NCBI RefSeq assembly: GCF_002266465.3 | Contig: NZ_CP029427.2 | Location: 806,001-870,000, forward strand | Origin: Bradyrhizobium symbiodeficiens | GTDB lineage: Bacteria > Pseudomonadota > Alphaproteobacteria > Rhizobiales > Xanthobacteraceae | DNA length: 64,000 nt | Reading direction: 5' to 3' | Part shown: one piece after another, positions 15,987-24,708 of the stretch | Position numbering within the stretch: the first letter of the stretch is position 1 | How the letters are laid out: each line of letters opens with the position of its first letter | Program-made: the position numbers and the translations under genes | The notes under the pieces: model-generated | Seen by the model: only the letters and a program-made list of their open reading frames with translations | Told to the model about the DNA's origin: nothing | The model's database searches: none

Positions 15987-17651
15987 TCAGTTGGACTTGA
16001 TGTCGACGTCCTTGGTCTCGGGCAGGAAGAACAAGCCGATCACGACCGTGATGGATGCGAAGATGACCGGATACCAGAGACCGGCATAGATATCGCCGGT
16101 CGAGGCCACGATGGCGAAGGCGGTCGCCGGCAGCAGGCCGCCGAACCAGCCGTTGCCGATGTGGTAGGGCAGCGACATCGAGGTGTAGCGGATGCGGGTC
16201 GGGAACAGTTCGACCAGCATCGCGGCGATCGGGCCGTACACCATGGTGACGAACAGCACCAGGACGAACAGCAGCCCGATAACCGCAGCCACCTGCGGGC
16301 GGAAGATGTCGAACGGATGCGACATCTTCACGATGCCCGCGTCGCCCGGCTTCGGATAGCCGGCCGCCTGCACGGCGGCGAGGACCGCCGGGTTGCCGTC
16401 CTTGGCGTTGGCGTAGGCAACGTCCTTGCCGTTGACCATCACCTTCACGCCCGAGCCAGCCGCGCCGGGAGAGGTCGAGTACTTGACCGAAGACTGGGCG
16501 AGGTAGGCACGTGCGGTGTCGCAAGGCGCGGTGAAGACGCGGGTGCCGACCGGGTTGAACAGGTCGCCGCAACCTGCGGGATCCGCCACCACGTCGACCT
16601 TGACCGATTCGATCGCCTTTTCCAGCGCCGGGTTGGCATTGGTGGTGATCATCTTGAAGATCGGGAAGAAGGTCAGCGCCGCGATCAGGCAGCCACCGAG
16701 GATGATCGGCTTGCGGCCGATCTTGTCGGACAGCATGCCGAACACGATGAAGAAGCCGGTGCCGAGCAGCAGCGACCAGGCGATCAAGAGGTTGGCGGTG
16801 TAGCCGTCCACCTTCAGGATCGATTGCAGGAAGAACAGCGCGTAGAACTGGCCCGTGTACCAGACCACGCCCTGGCCCATCACGCCGCCGAGCAACGCGA
16901 GCAGCACGAGCTTGCCGTTCTGCCAGTTGCCGAAGGCTTCCGTCAGCGGGGCCTTCGAGCTCTTGCCCTCATCCTTCATCTTCTGGAAGATCGGCGATTC
17001 ATTCAGTCGCAGCCGGATCCAGACCGAGACGCCGAGCAGCAGCACCGAGACCAGGAACGGAATGCGCCAGCCCCAGGCGGCGAATTCCGGCTCGCCGAGC
17101 GCGGAACGGGTGAACAGGATCACCAGCAGCGACAGGAACAGGCCCAACGTTGCCGTGGTCTGGATGAAGGAGGTGTAGTAGCCGCGCTTGCCGTTCGGAG
17201 CATGCTCCGCGACATAGGTCGCAGCACCGCCATACTCACCGCCAAGCGCCAGGCCCTGGGCGAGACGCAGCGCGATCAGGATGATCGGGGCCGCGATGCC
17301 GATGGTCGCCGCGTTGGGCAGCAGGCCGACGATGAAGGTCGACAGACCCATGATCAGGATTGTGACGAGGAATGTGTATTTGCGGCCGACGATGTCGCCG
17401 ACACGGCCGAACACGATGGCGCCGAACGGACGGACCAGGAAGCCCGCGGCGAATGCCAGCAGCGCGAAGATGTCGCGGGTCGCCGGCGGGTAGGCCGAGA
17501 AGAACTGCGCGCCGATGATCCCGGCCAGCGAACCATAGAGATAGAAGTCGTACCACTCGAAGACGGTACCGAGCGAGGAGGCGAGAATGACGAACCGTTC
17601 GTCCTTCGTCATCCCTCCCGCGCGTGTTTCAGACACTGCAATTGTCGACAT
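15987..17651 (-). CDS. MFS transporter, metabolite:H+ symporter (MHS) family
   Basis: The 554-residue protein has the MHS signature set: SSLGTVFEWYDFYLYGSLA in helix 1, FGRVGDIVGRKYTFLVTI (loop 2-3) and ALGGEYGGAATYVAEHAP in helix 5. MHS proteins import organic acids or betaines with protons. Unusually, a hydrophilic insert of about 100 residues (from NANPALEKAIESVKVDVV to KMSHPFDIFRP) sits between C-terminal-half helices and contains two Cys (AGCGDLF, TAPCDTA). It is probably a periplasmic domain. The start is ATG at 17651 (MSTIAVSETRAGG); the frame stays open upstream but that part is not transporter. The substrate is unknown. Confidence 0.9.
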   Translation of the reverse strand: MSTIAVSETRAGGMTKDERFVILASSLGTVFEWYDFYLYGSLAGIIGAQFFSAYPPATRDIFALLAFAAGFLVRPFGAIVFGRVGDIVGRKYTFLVTILIMGLSTFIVGLLPNAATIGIAAPIILIALRLAQGLALGGEYGGAATYVAEHAPNGKRGYYTSFIQTTATLGLFLSLLVILFTRSALGEPEFAAWGWRIPFLVSVLLLGVSVWIRLRLNESPIFQKMKDEGKSSKAPLTEAFGNWQNGKLVLLALLGGVMGQGVVWYTGQFYALFFLQSILKVDGYTANLLIAWSLLLGTGFFIVFGMLSDKIGRKPIILGGCLIAALTFFPIFKMITTNANPALEKAIESVKVDVVADPAGCGDLFNPVGTRVFTAPCDTARAYLAQSSVKYSTSPGAAGSGVKVMVNGKDVAYANAKDGNPAVLAAVQAAGYPKPGDAGIVKMSHPFDIFRPQVAAVIGLLFVLVLFVTMVYGPIAAMLVELFPTRIRYTSMSLPYHIGNGWFGGLLPATAFAIVASTGDIYAGLWYPVIFASITVVIGLFFLPETKDVDIKSN

Positions 17652-17954
17652 GTTTGAATCGCTCCCCGAAAGTCGTTTCCTCGCGTCCCAGGTGTCCGGG
17701 CATGCCGGATCAACCTGGGTCTTGATTGCAAAGTAACATCGGCGTGAAACCCGCCCCAATACGACTTTCGGCCTTGCGCACTGACGCGCAGCTGACGCGG
17801 CGGTATCGGGCGCTGGCGGGCAGCCGCGAGGCTTGCGGATTAACCCCTTTGCGGCAAAGGGATAATGTGCCCTTGCATGCCACGGCTGCTCGGGGAAGAA
17901 TTGGCGGGCCGCGGCGTTGACTCGCCGCCCGGCGTGAACGACAGCAAGAGAACG
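17652..17954. other. Divergent promoter region, transporter / LuxR regulator
   Basis: These 303 bp separate the minus-strand transporter and the plus-strand regulator. I see no supported coding region and no clear operator. Promoters for both genes must lie here, so the regulator could control the transporter, but this is only inference from the arrangement. Confidence 0.4.
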
Positions 17955-18626
17955 ATGAACGCTCCCTCGACCCATCTCGTCATCGCCGATGACCATCCGC
18001 TGTTCCGCGACGCACTGCGGCAGGCGGTGGCGGGCGTCCTGACCACGGCCAGGATCGACGAAGCCGGGTCGTTCGAGGATCTGACCAAGCTCCTGGAACA
18101 GACTTCGGATATCGACCTGATCCTGCTCGACCTCTCGATGCCCGGCATCTCGGGCTTTTCCGGCCTGATCTATCTGCGCGCGCAATATCCGGCGATTCCG
18201 GTGGTGATCGTCTCTGCCTCCGACGACGGCGCCACGATCCGCCGCTCGCTCGATTTCGGCGCCTCCGGCTTCATTCCCAAGCGTTTCGGCGTCGAGACCC
18301 TGCGCGATGCCATCCTCAAGGTGATGGAGGGCGATGTCTGGGTTCCAGCCGATACCGATCTGTCGGCTGCGGCCGATCCCGACATGACGCGCCTGCGCGA
18401 CCGCCTGGTGACGCTGACGCCGCAGCAGGTCCGGGTGCTGATGATGCTGTCGGAAGGCCTCCTCAACAAGCAGATCGCCTATGAGCTCGGTGTCTCCGAG
18501 GCCACCATCAAGGCGCATGTCTCGGCGATCCTGCAAAAGCTCGGCGTCGAGAGCCGCACCCAGGCGGTGATCGCGGCGGCGAAGATCGCGGGCGGGCAGT
18601 GGAAGCAGGGCACGCCGACGGGGTGA
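17955..18626 (+). CDS. LuxR/NarL-family response regulator without adjacent kinase
   Basis: The 223-residue protein has a receiver (LVIADDHPLFRDALRQAV; phospho-Asp in LILLDLSMPGISG; Lys in GFIPKRFG) and a LuxR helix-turn-helix (LTPQQVRVLMMLSEGLLNKQIAYELGVSEATIKAHVSAILQKLGV). ATG at 17955 (MNAPSTHLVIAD) is preferred over the longer open frame. No histidine kinase is adjacent, so the partner must be elsewhere; the hybrid kinase at 24709-28218 is one possibility. Related proteins are often encoded near transporter-type hybrid kinases in rhizobia. Confidence 0.9.
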   Translation: MNAPSTHLVIADDHPLFRDALRQAVAGVLTTARIDEAGSFEDLTKLLEQTSDIDLILLDLSMPGISGFSGLIYLRAQYPAIPVVIVSASDDGATIRRSLDFGASGFIPKRFGVETLRDAILKVMEGDVWVPADTDLSAAADPDMTRLRDRLVTLTPQQVRVLMMLSEGLLNKQIAYELGVSEATIKAHVSAILQKLGVESRTQAVIAAAKIAGGQWKQGTPTG

Positions 18627-18704
18627 GCGCTACTGCGCTATCAAATCCCTCTTCCTTCGAGGCTCCCATTGGACGCGTTGCGTCCCATGCCTTGTAGCTC
18701 AGGA

Positions 18705-21554
18705 TCAGGGAGGTGATAACATCCGTAGCAGTTCGTTGCCGATCCTGATGTCCTTCGTTTCGGAACCTTCAGCAAAGCCCTTCAGAACCGATTGAAGCAA
18801 CCGTTTTGCTTCGTCACGCCGGCCACGTTCGGCAATGAGCCCGGCGAGGTCGATCGCAGCCCGCAGCTCCCAGGCCTTTGCGCCTTTGCGACGGCTCAAA
18901 TCCAGCGACTGCATGAAGCGGGCTTCTGCTTGCGCGACATCGGGCTCCGGCAACGACAACAGGACCTTGCCTTTGAGGCGCAGCAGCTCGGGCGTGTAGA
19001 GATGGTCGCCGCTTCGCGCGACGAGGCGGATCGCATCGTCGATCAGTTCAGCGCTCTGTTCGATCTGCCCGAGCGCCAGCAAGCCCTGAACTAGCGCGAT
19101 GTTGAACGCCGTGGTGAGCAGCTCGTAGCCGGCATCGCGGAGCTCGCGCAGGGAAGTCCTGATCGTCTCGACGCCATCGGCGGCGTCGCCGCGCCGGATC
19201 GCCAGCTCGCCTTTGACGCCTCGGCCGACGGCGAGATAGGGCCCCATCGAGCGCGAATTGGCATGCGCGATGAAGCGGTCGATATTCTGGTCCGCGCCGT
19301 CGAGGTCTCCGCTCCAGAGGTCGATCGAGACCGCCCAGATCAGCGCAATGCAGAGCGTGATCGGGTGATCCATCTGCGCCGCCTCGGTGACCGTCTGCTG
19401 CGCCAGTTGCCGCGCATCTGCGGGCCGGCCCTGCAACCAGAGCTCGCGGGCCAGCGTGATGCCGGCCCGGTTGCGATGATCGAAGCCGTGAACGGTGCTG
19501 ATTCGTTCCGTGCCGGGTCCCTGCCAGGCGCCCTCCAGCATCTTCTGCGCCTCGCGATGTTCGCCGGCCAGATGCAACGAGACGCCGAGGAGGGAATGGG
19601 CGAGGGCGATCGACGCCGGGTCGCCCAGCGACCTTGCGACCGCGAGACTCTGCTGCGCGTAGCCGAGCGCGGCGTCGAACTCTCCCAGCCGCTCGTGAAA
19701 GATATGCATCCGGCCGAGCAGCTGGAGCTGGTTGATTTCGTCTCCACGCGCTTCGGCGATCGCAAGGCTCCTGCTCAAGGCGTCACGCGCCGCCTCGCTG
19801 CCGCCGCGGGTGAACATCAAGGTCAGTCCCAAGGCGGCCTGGATGTGCATTTCCTCCGCGCTGCCGCGCGAGGAGGGGGCAATCGCCAGCAGCGCCCGCT
19901 CCGACCAGCGCCGGCATTCAATCAACAAGGACATCGCCAGGAAGATCGGCGTCGCGGCGGCGGCGAGCGCGATGCCGATGTCGGGATTACCGTCCGCGCC
20001 GAAGCACCAGTCGAGCGCGGCGCGCACATTGTGAAGCGCGGAGAAGTGTATCGCCCGTTCGTCCGCGCTCGGTACTGTGGCCCACGTCATACCGGCCTGT
20101 TCCAGCCATCGCCGGTAGTACGTCGCGTGGCGGGCGGAGAGAGACGCATCGCCCGGTTCGATCTCGAGCAGATAGGCGCGCGTCGTATCGAGCAGGCGGT
20201 AGCGCATCATGGCGCCGATGGGCCGCGGCGCGACCATTGATTTGGCAACGAGGCTGTCGACGGCGTCGAACAGGCGGGAGCGGTCGACGTGCTCGTCCGG
20301 CACGATCTCGAGCGCGGCGTCGAGGGTGAAATGCCCGGCGAAGACCGCAAGCCGGCGCAGCACGAGGCGCTCGAGATCCGACAGCAGTCGGTAGCTCCAG
20401 TCGAGCGTGGCCTGCAATGTCTTCTGCCGGGGTGGCGCCGTTCGCTGGCCTTGCCAGAGCAGATTGAGGCGCTCATCGAGCAAGACAGCCGTTTGCGCCA
20501 GGCCGTAGGCTTCGACCCGACCGGCGGCGAGCTCGATCGCCAGCGCCATGCCGTCGAGCTTGCGGCAGATCCCCCCGATGATCGTGGCAGTGGCGTCGTC
20601 GAGCGCGATCTGTGCGCCGCTGGCCGTGGCACGTTCGAGGAACAGTTGCAGCGCAGGATAGGTCTGCGCTGCGGCAACTGTCAGTCCAAAACCGTCAGGC
20701 GGCACCGCGAGCGGCGCCAACCGATGGACCTGTTCACCCTCGACGCGCAGGGCTTCGCGGCTGGTGGCGAGGATATGGACCTCAGGCGCGGCGTGGAAGA
20801 TGTCGGAGGCCAGCGGCGCCGCGGCCGTGATGACATGTTCGCAATTGTCGAGGACCAGCAGCATCCGCTTGTCGCGCAAATGCGCGAGCAGAGCAGGCAG
20901 AGGATCGTCAGTTTGGGCCGGGAGACCCAGCATCAGCAGAATCGAGGTGATCACGAGATCGGGATCGCTGAGCGCGGCGAGATCGATGAAGTGCGCGACG
21001 TCGGAGAATGTTTCGAGCAGGTCGTGAGCGATCGCCACGGCGACCGCGGTCTTGCCGACGCCGCCGGGGCCGGCAATCGTGACAAAGCGCGTGGCGATGA
21101 GCTTGTCGGAGACGGCGGCGATCGCATCATCGCGCCCGATCATCCGCTGCAACCGGTTCGGCAGTTTCACAGGCGGCAATTCCAGCCGCGGCGCGGGGCG
21201 CTGCGCGGCCGCGGTGCCCGTTTGTGAAATCGGCGCAACGAAGCAATAGCCGCGGCCGGAGAGTGTCGTGATGTAGCGGGCGCCATCCTTGCCGTCGCCG
21301 AGCGCCTTGCGAAGCGCTGCGACGTGAAAGCGCAAATTGGCTTCATCAACGGTGATGCCGGGCCACACCAGCGCCATCAGATCCCATTTGCTGACGACTG
21401 CGTTAGGCCGCGACATCAGCGCGATCAGCGTGTCGAAGGCTTTTGCGCCGAGCGGCAGCGCAACGCCGTTGCGCGTAACGAGCCGCTCTTGTGGCATTAC
21501 GGTGAACGGCCCGAACGATAAAGTTCCCGTCGCGATACTGGCCGGCTCGGTCAT
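18705..21554 (-). CDS. Winged-helix regulator with AAA/NB-ARC-type ATPase and TPR-like region
   Basis: The 949-residue protein starts (ATG 21554, MTEPASIATG) with an OmpR/ToxR-type winged helix (residues ~10-110: AFDTLIALMSRPNAVVSKWDLMALVWP, ending YITTLSGRGYCFVAPI). A P-loop ATPase follows (Walker A GPGGVGKTAVAVAI near residue 165; Walker B MLLVLDNCEHV). The C-terminal half is a helical repeat region like TPRs (for example RSLGDPASIALAHSLLGVSLHLAGEHREAQ). This is the layout of STAND regulators related to AfsR/MalT that sense a ligand and oligomerise. It is divergent from ohr and the hydrolase/P460/SDR group, which it may control (inference). Confidence 0.88.
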   Translation of the reverse strand: MTEPASIATGTLSFGPFTVMPQERLVTRNGVALPLGAKAFDTLIALMSRPNAVVSKWDLMALVWPGITVDEANLRFHVAALRKALGDGKDGARYITTLSGRGYCFVAPISQTGTAAAQRPAPRLELPPVKLPNRLQRMIGRDDAIAAVSDKLIATRFVTIAGPGGVGKTAVAVAIAHDLLETFSDVAHFIDLAALSDPDLVITSILLMLGLPAQTDDPLPALLAHLRDKRMLLVLDNCEHVITAAAPLASDIFHAAPEVHILATSREALRVEGEQVHRLAPLAVPPDGFGLTVAAAQTYPALQLFLERATASGAQIALDDATATIIGGICRKLDGMALAIELAAGRVEAYGLAQTAVLLDERLNLLWQGQRTAPPRQKTLQATLDWSYRLLSDLERLVLRRLAVFAGHFTLDAALEIVPDEHVDRSRLFDAVDSLVAKSMVAPRPIGAMMRYRLLDTTRAYLLEIEPGDASLSARHATYYRRWLEQAGMTWATVPSADERAIHFSALHNVRAALDWCFGADGNPDIGIALAAAATPIFLAMSLLIECRRWSERALLAIAPSSRGSAEEMHIQAALGLTLMFTRGGSEAARDALSRSLAIAEARGDEINQLQLLGRMHIFHERLGEFDAALGYAQQSLAVARSLGDPASIALAHSLLGVSLHLAGEHREAQKMLEGAWQGPGTERISTVHGFDHRNRAGITLARELWLQGRPADARQLAQQTVTEAAQMDHPITLCIALIWAVSIDLWSGDLDGADQNIDRFIAHANSRSMGPYLAVGRGVKGELAIRRGDAADGVETIRTSLRELRDAGYELLTTAFNIALVQGLLALGQIEQSAELIDDAIRLVARSGDHLYTPELLRLKGKVLLSLPEPDVAQAEARFMQSLDLSRRKGAKAWELRAAIDLAGLIAERGRRDEAKRLLQSVLKGFAEGSETKDIRIGNELLRMLSPP

Positions 21555-21750
21555 GGTGAAATCTAGTCCCTTCGAACCGACCGGATAACCAGATGGCGAC
21601 GATCGGGCAAGTCCGCCCTGCATCGGCATCAGACAGCGCATGCAGGCCTTGTGAGGCGCGCGCGTGGCGACCTTACAATTTCTCACAAGTCCAAACGGGT
21701 ATGCTCGGACGATCGCTGCTAGTCATTGCTTCGACGGCTAGGAGACGTTC

Positions 21751-22170
21751 ATGACACAAGCGGCGAAAACACTCTACACGGCCAGGACCCACACCAGTGG
21801 CGGACGACACGACGGCATATCGCGTAGCTCCGATGGTCGCCTCGACGTCAAGCTGTCGCCGCCGGGCGGCACAGGCATCGGCACCAATCCCGAGCAATTG
21901 TTCGCCGCCGGCTGGTCGGCCTGTTTCGAGGGCGCGATGGAGATTGCCGCGCGCAAGCGGAAAATCGTGCTTCCGAGAAAAAGCGCGATCGATGCGGAAA
22001 TCGATCTTCTCCTCGATGAGGGCATCTTCGCTCTCCGGGCGCGCCTCAATGTCAGCCTGCCCGGGCTCGATCCCGAGGTCGCGCGCGGGATCATCGATGA
22101 TGCCCACCAGAACTGTCCTTACTCCATCGCCGTGCGCGGCAATATCGACGTCACGGTCGCGCTGATCTGA
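21751..22170 (+). CDS. ohr: Organic hydroperoxide resistance protein (Ohr/OsmC family)
   Basis: Ohr is a cytoplasmic thiol peroxidase that reduces organic hydroperoxides using lipoyl electron donors. The 139-residue protein has the two redox cysteines in GWSACFEGAM (peroxidatic) and DDAHQNCPYS (resolving), and the family features TNPEQLFAAG and the early YTARTHTSGGR segment. An OhrR regulator, the common partner, is not adjacent. Instead a large winged-helix ATPase regulator lies divergently 196 bp away. It may lead a plus-strand group with the hydrolase, P460 and SDR genes. Confidence 0.93.
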   Translation: MTQAAKTLYTARTHTSGGRHDGISRSSDGRLDVKLSPPGGTGIGTNPEQLFAAGWSACFEGAMEIAARKRKIVLPRKSAIDAEIDLLLDEGIFALRARLNVSLPGLDPEVARGIIDDAHQNCPYSIAVRGNIDVTVALI

Positions 22171-22202
22171 CGCGCCACCAGCGCCCAACGAGGTACACGA
22201 CC

Positions 22203-23231
22203 ATGAAGCAGATCATCGACCAGCATCGCCGCAAATTCTTCGGCGTCGCCGCGGGGACCCTCGCTGTCGGGCTCGGCATCATCGACTTCGCCCGCGCCGA
22301 GACGGAAGCGCCAAGGTCATCGTCATCGAATGCCTCGTTCGGCACGATCAAGCAGATCGACGCCGGCGTTCTCAACGTGGGCTATGCCGAGGCCGGCCCG
22401 TCAAACGGTCCCGTCGCGATCCTGCTGCATGGCTGGCCCTACGACATTCACGCCTTCGTCGATGTCGCGCCGATCCTCGCCAAGGCCGGCTATCGCGTCA
22501 TCATTCCTTATCTGCGCGGTTACGGCTCGACGCATTTCCTCTCCAGCGAGACGCTACGCAATGGCGAGCCCGCTGCCATGGCGGCGGACATCATCGCGCT
22601 GATGGACAAGCTCGACATCAAGAAGGCTGTCATCGCCGGTTTCGACTGGGGCGCGCGCACCGCCGATATCGTCGCGGCGCTGTGGCCGGAGCGTTGCCGC
22701 GCGCTGGTCTCGGTCAGCGGCTATTTGATCTCCAGCCAGGCCGCGGGCAATGCGCCCCTGCCGCCATCGGCCGAACTGCAATGGTGGTACCAGTTCTATT
22801 TCGCGACCGAGCGCGGCCGCGCCGGATACGAGAAATACACGTATGATTTCGCAAAGCTGATCTGGAAGCTGGCTTCGCCGCAGTGGAAGTTCGACGACGC
22901 CACCTTCGACCGCAGCGCAGCCGCACTCGATAACAAGGATCATGTCGCGATCACGATCCACAATTACCGCTGGCGGCTCGGCCTTGCCAAGAGTGAAGCG
23001 AAATACGAGGAGCTTGAAAAGAGGCTCGCGGCAGCTCCAGTCATCGACGTCCCGGCCGTCACGATGGAAGGCGACGCCAATGGTGCGCCGCACCCCGACC
23101 CCAGCGCCTATGCCAAGAAATTTTCCGGCCGGTACGAATTCCGGCTGATCACGGGAGGCGTCGGCCACAATTTGCCGCAGGAGGCGCCGCAGGCCTTTGC
23201 CAAGGCTGTCATCGACGCCGACGGCACTTGA
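22203..23231 (+). CDS. Exported alpha/beta hydrolase, epoxide-hydrolase-like
   Basis: The 342-residue protein starts MKQIIDQHRRKFFGVAAGTLAVG, a twin-arginine-type signal (RRKFFG) suggesting Tat export in folded form. The hydrolase core shows the oxyanion motif LLHGWPYD, a nucleophile elbow GFDWGAR with Asp as nucleophile (epoxide hydrolase/haloalkane dehalogenase type), and a catalytic His in GVGHNLPQEAP. It lies 32 bp after ohr and is likely co-transcribed. A second, only distantly similar exported hydrolase is encoded at 43138-44169. The natural substrate is unknown. Confidence 0.85.
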   Translation: MKQIIDQHRRKFFGVAAGTLAVGLGIIDFARAETEAPRSSSSNASFGTIKQIDAGVLNVGYAEAGPSNGPVAILLHGWPYDIHAFVDVAPILAKAGYRVIIPYLRGYGSTHFLSSETLRNGEPAAMAADIIALMDKLDIKKAVIAGFDWGARTADIVAALWPERCRALVSVSGYLISSQAAGNAPLPPSAELQWWYQFYFATERGRAGYEKYTYDFAKLIWKLASPQWKFDDATFDRSAAALDNKDHVAITIHNYRWRLGLAKSEAKYEELEKRLAAAPVIDVPAVTMEGDANGAPHPDPSAYAKKFSGRYEFRLITGGVGHNLPQEAPQAFAKAVIDADGT

Positions 23232-23302
23232 GTGATCGTCAGTGCCTTGGTCCGCCCACGCCGGACCGAGGACATTCGTTAATCCCAGCCTGGTGAAAGA
23301 TC

Positions 23303-23860
23303 ATGACGTCGACGGAAACTGAAAAGAAGAGATCGTCTTTCCCGACGGTGATCGTGCTCGCTGCGATTCTGATTGTGGTTGTCCTGACATGCGTGCCGTA
23401 TCTCGTCACGATCGCGCTTGCGGAGGAGGCGGCAGAGCGCGCCGACGCGTCGCCGATCTTCGGTGTGACGATTCCGCCGGGCTACAAGCAGTGGGAGTTG
23501 ATCGCGCCGGCCGAAGAGGCCGCGCCGCTCGACGAGCTTCGCGCTGTCGTCGGCAACCAGGCCGCAATTGACGCCTATCAGGCCGGAAAGCTTCCGATCC
23601 CCGACGGTACCATCCTGGTCAAGCGCGCCTGGAAGCGGAAGCAATCGCCGGAATTCGCATCCGCAACGGTTCCCGGCGCCGCGACCACGGTGCAGGTGAT
23701 GGTCAAGGATTCCAAAAAATATGCCGCGACCGGCGGCTGGGGTTTCGGCCGTTTCGTCAACGGCAAGCCGGTCGACGAGGCCCAGCACCGCACCTGCTTC
23801 GCCTGCCATGAAGCGCGGGTCAAGAACCGGGACTACGTCTTCACGCGGCTGGCGCCGTGA
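23303..23860 (+). CDS. Cytochrome P460-family c-type haemoprotein
   Basis: The 185-residue protein has an N-terminal membrane anchor or signal (FPTVIVLAAILIVVVLTCVPYLV) and a single CxxCH haem site (TCFACHEARV) near the C-terminus, with the P460-type fold around it (GVTIPPGYKQWELIAP, TGGWGFGRFVNGKP). P460 proteins include hydroxylamine- or NO-oxidising enzymes in which a Lys also cross-links to the haem; several Lys residues occur but I cannot assign the cross-linking one. It lies in the periplasm. Its stop overlaps the SDR start, indicating an operon. Confidence 0.82.
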   Translation: MTSTETEKKRSSFPTVIVLAAILIVVVLTCVPYLVTIALAEEAAERADASPIFGVTIPPGYKQWELIAPAEEAAPLDELRAVVGNQAAIDAYQAGKLPIPDGTILVKRAWKRKQSPEFASATVPGAATTVQVMVKDSKKYAATGGWGFGRFVNGKPVDEAQHRTCFACHEARVKNRDYVFTRLAP

Positions 23861-24702
23861 AGCGCCCCGAAATGACAGCGTCGAAGACCTGGTTCATCAG
23901 CGGCAGCTCGCGCGGACTCGGCCGCGCGCTCACGGAAGCCGCGCTCGCGGCGGGGAATCGTGTTGTCGCTTCCGCGCGCGACACAGTTCCGCTCGAACCC
24001 TTGCGTGAACGTTTCGGGGAGCGATTGCGGCTGGCAAAACTCGACGTGACCGATGATGCCGCTGCGCAGGCCGCGATCGGTCTCGCCGTGGAGGCATATG
24101 GCGACATCGATGTGGTCGTGAACAACGCCGGTTACGGCGAGCTCGGATCGGTCGAGGACACCGGACTGGCGTCCTTTCGGCAGCAGATCGAGGTCAATCT
24201 GATCGGCACCATCATCGTCACCAAGGCGGCGATCCCCGTACTGCGTCGTCAGCGCCGCGGCCATATCGTGCAGGTCTCGTCCGTCGGCGGACGGATTGGT
24301 GCTCCCGCCCGTGCCGCCTATTCCGCGGCGAAATGGGGCGTCGAAGGCTTCTCGGAGTCGCTGGCGCGCGAGATGGCGCTGATTGGCGTGCACGTGACGA
24401 TTGTCGAGCCCGGCGGCTTCAGGACCGGCTTCGCGCAGACCGCGCACGCGACCGGAGAGGGGCGTGCAGAGTATGATGTCGTCGTCGGAGCCGCCGTCAG
24501 GATGCAGCGAGACTACGACGGCCGTCAGCCCGGCGATCCAGCGAAGGCGGCAGCAGTTCTCCTGAAACTCGTCGAGATGGATCGACCACCCTTGCGCATC
24601 GCGCTGGGCAGCGATGCCGTCAACGCCATCTCCGCGACTGACCGGCAACGCCTCGAAGAGCTCGAGAGCTGGCGCGCACTCAGCGTGTCGACGGACTACT
24701 GA
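23857..24702 (+). CDS. Short-chain dehydrogenase/reductase (classical SDR)
   Basis: An NAD(P)-dependent oxidoreductase of classical SDR type: cofactor motif SGSSRGLGRAL near residues 15-25, NNAGYGELG, catalytic Ser in VSSVGGRIG and the YSAAKW catalytic Tyr/Lys pair, then VEPGGFRTGF. GTG at 23857 overlaps the P460 stop (GTGA), which suggests coupling; ATG at 23872 (MTASKTWF) is an alternative start. Length 281 or 276 residues. The substrate cannot be read from sequence. It is convergent with the hybrid kinase gene, leaving only 6 bp. Confidence 0.9.
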   Translation: MKRPEMTASKTWFISGSSRGLGRALTEAALAAGNRVVASARDTVPLEPLRERFGERLRLAKLDVTDDAAAQAAIGLAVEAYGDIDVVVNNAGYGELGSVEDTGLASFRQQIEVNLIGTIIVTKAAIPVLRRQRRGHIVQVSSVGGRIGAPARAAYSAAKWGVEGFSESLAREMALIGVHVTIVEPGGFRTGFAQTAHATGEGRAEYDVVVGAAVRMQRDYDGRQPGDPAKAAAVLLKLVEMDRPPLRIALGSDAVNAISATDRQRLEELESWRALSVSTDY

Positions 24703-24708
24703 AGGCGT

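Noticed and set aside
17652..18536. Long upstream extension of the MHS transporter frame (849 codons in total)
   Set aside because: The extension lies opposite the LuxR regulator gene and has a His/Arg/Asp-rich shadow composition; the transporter starts at 17651.
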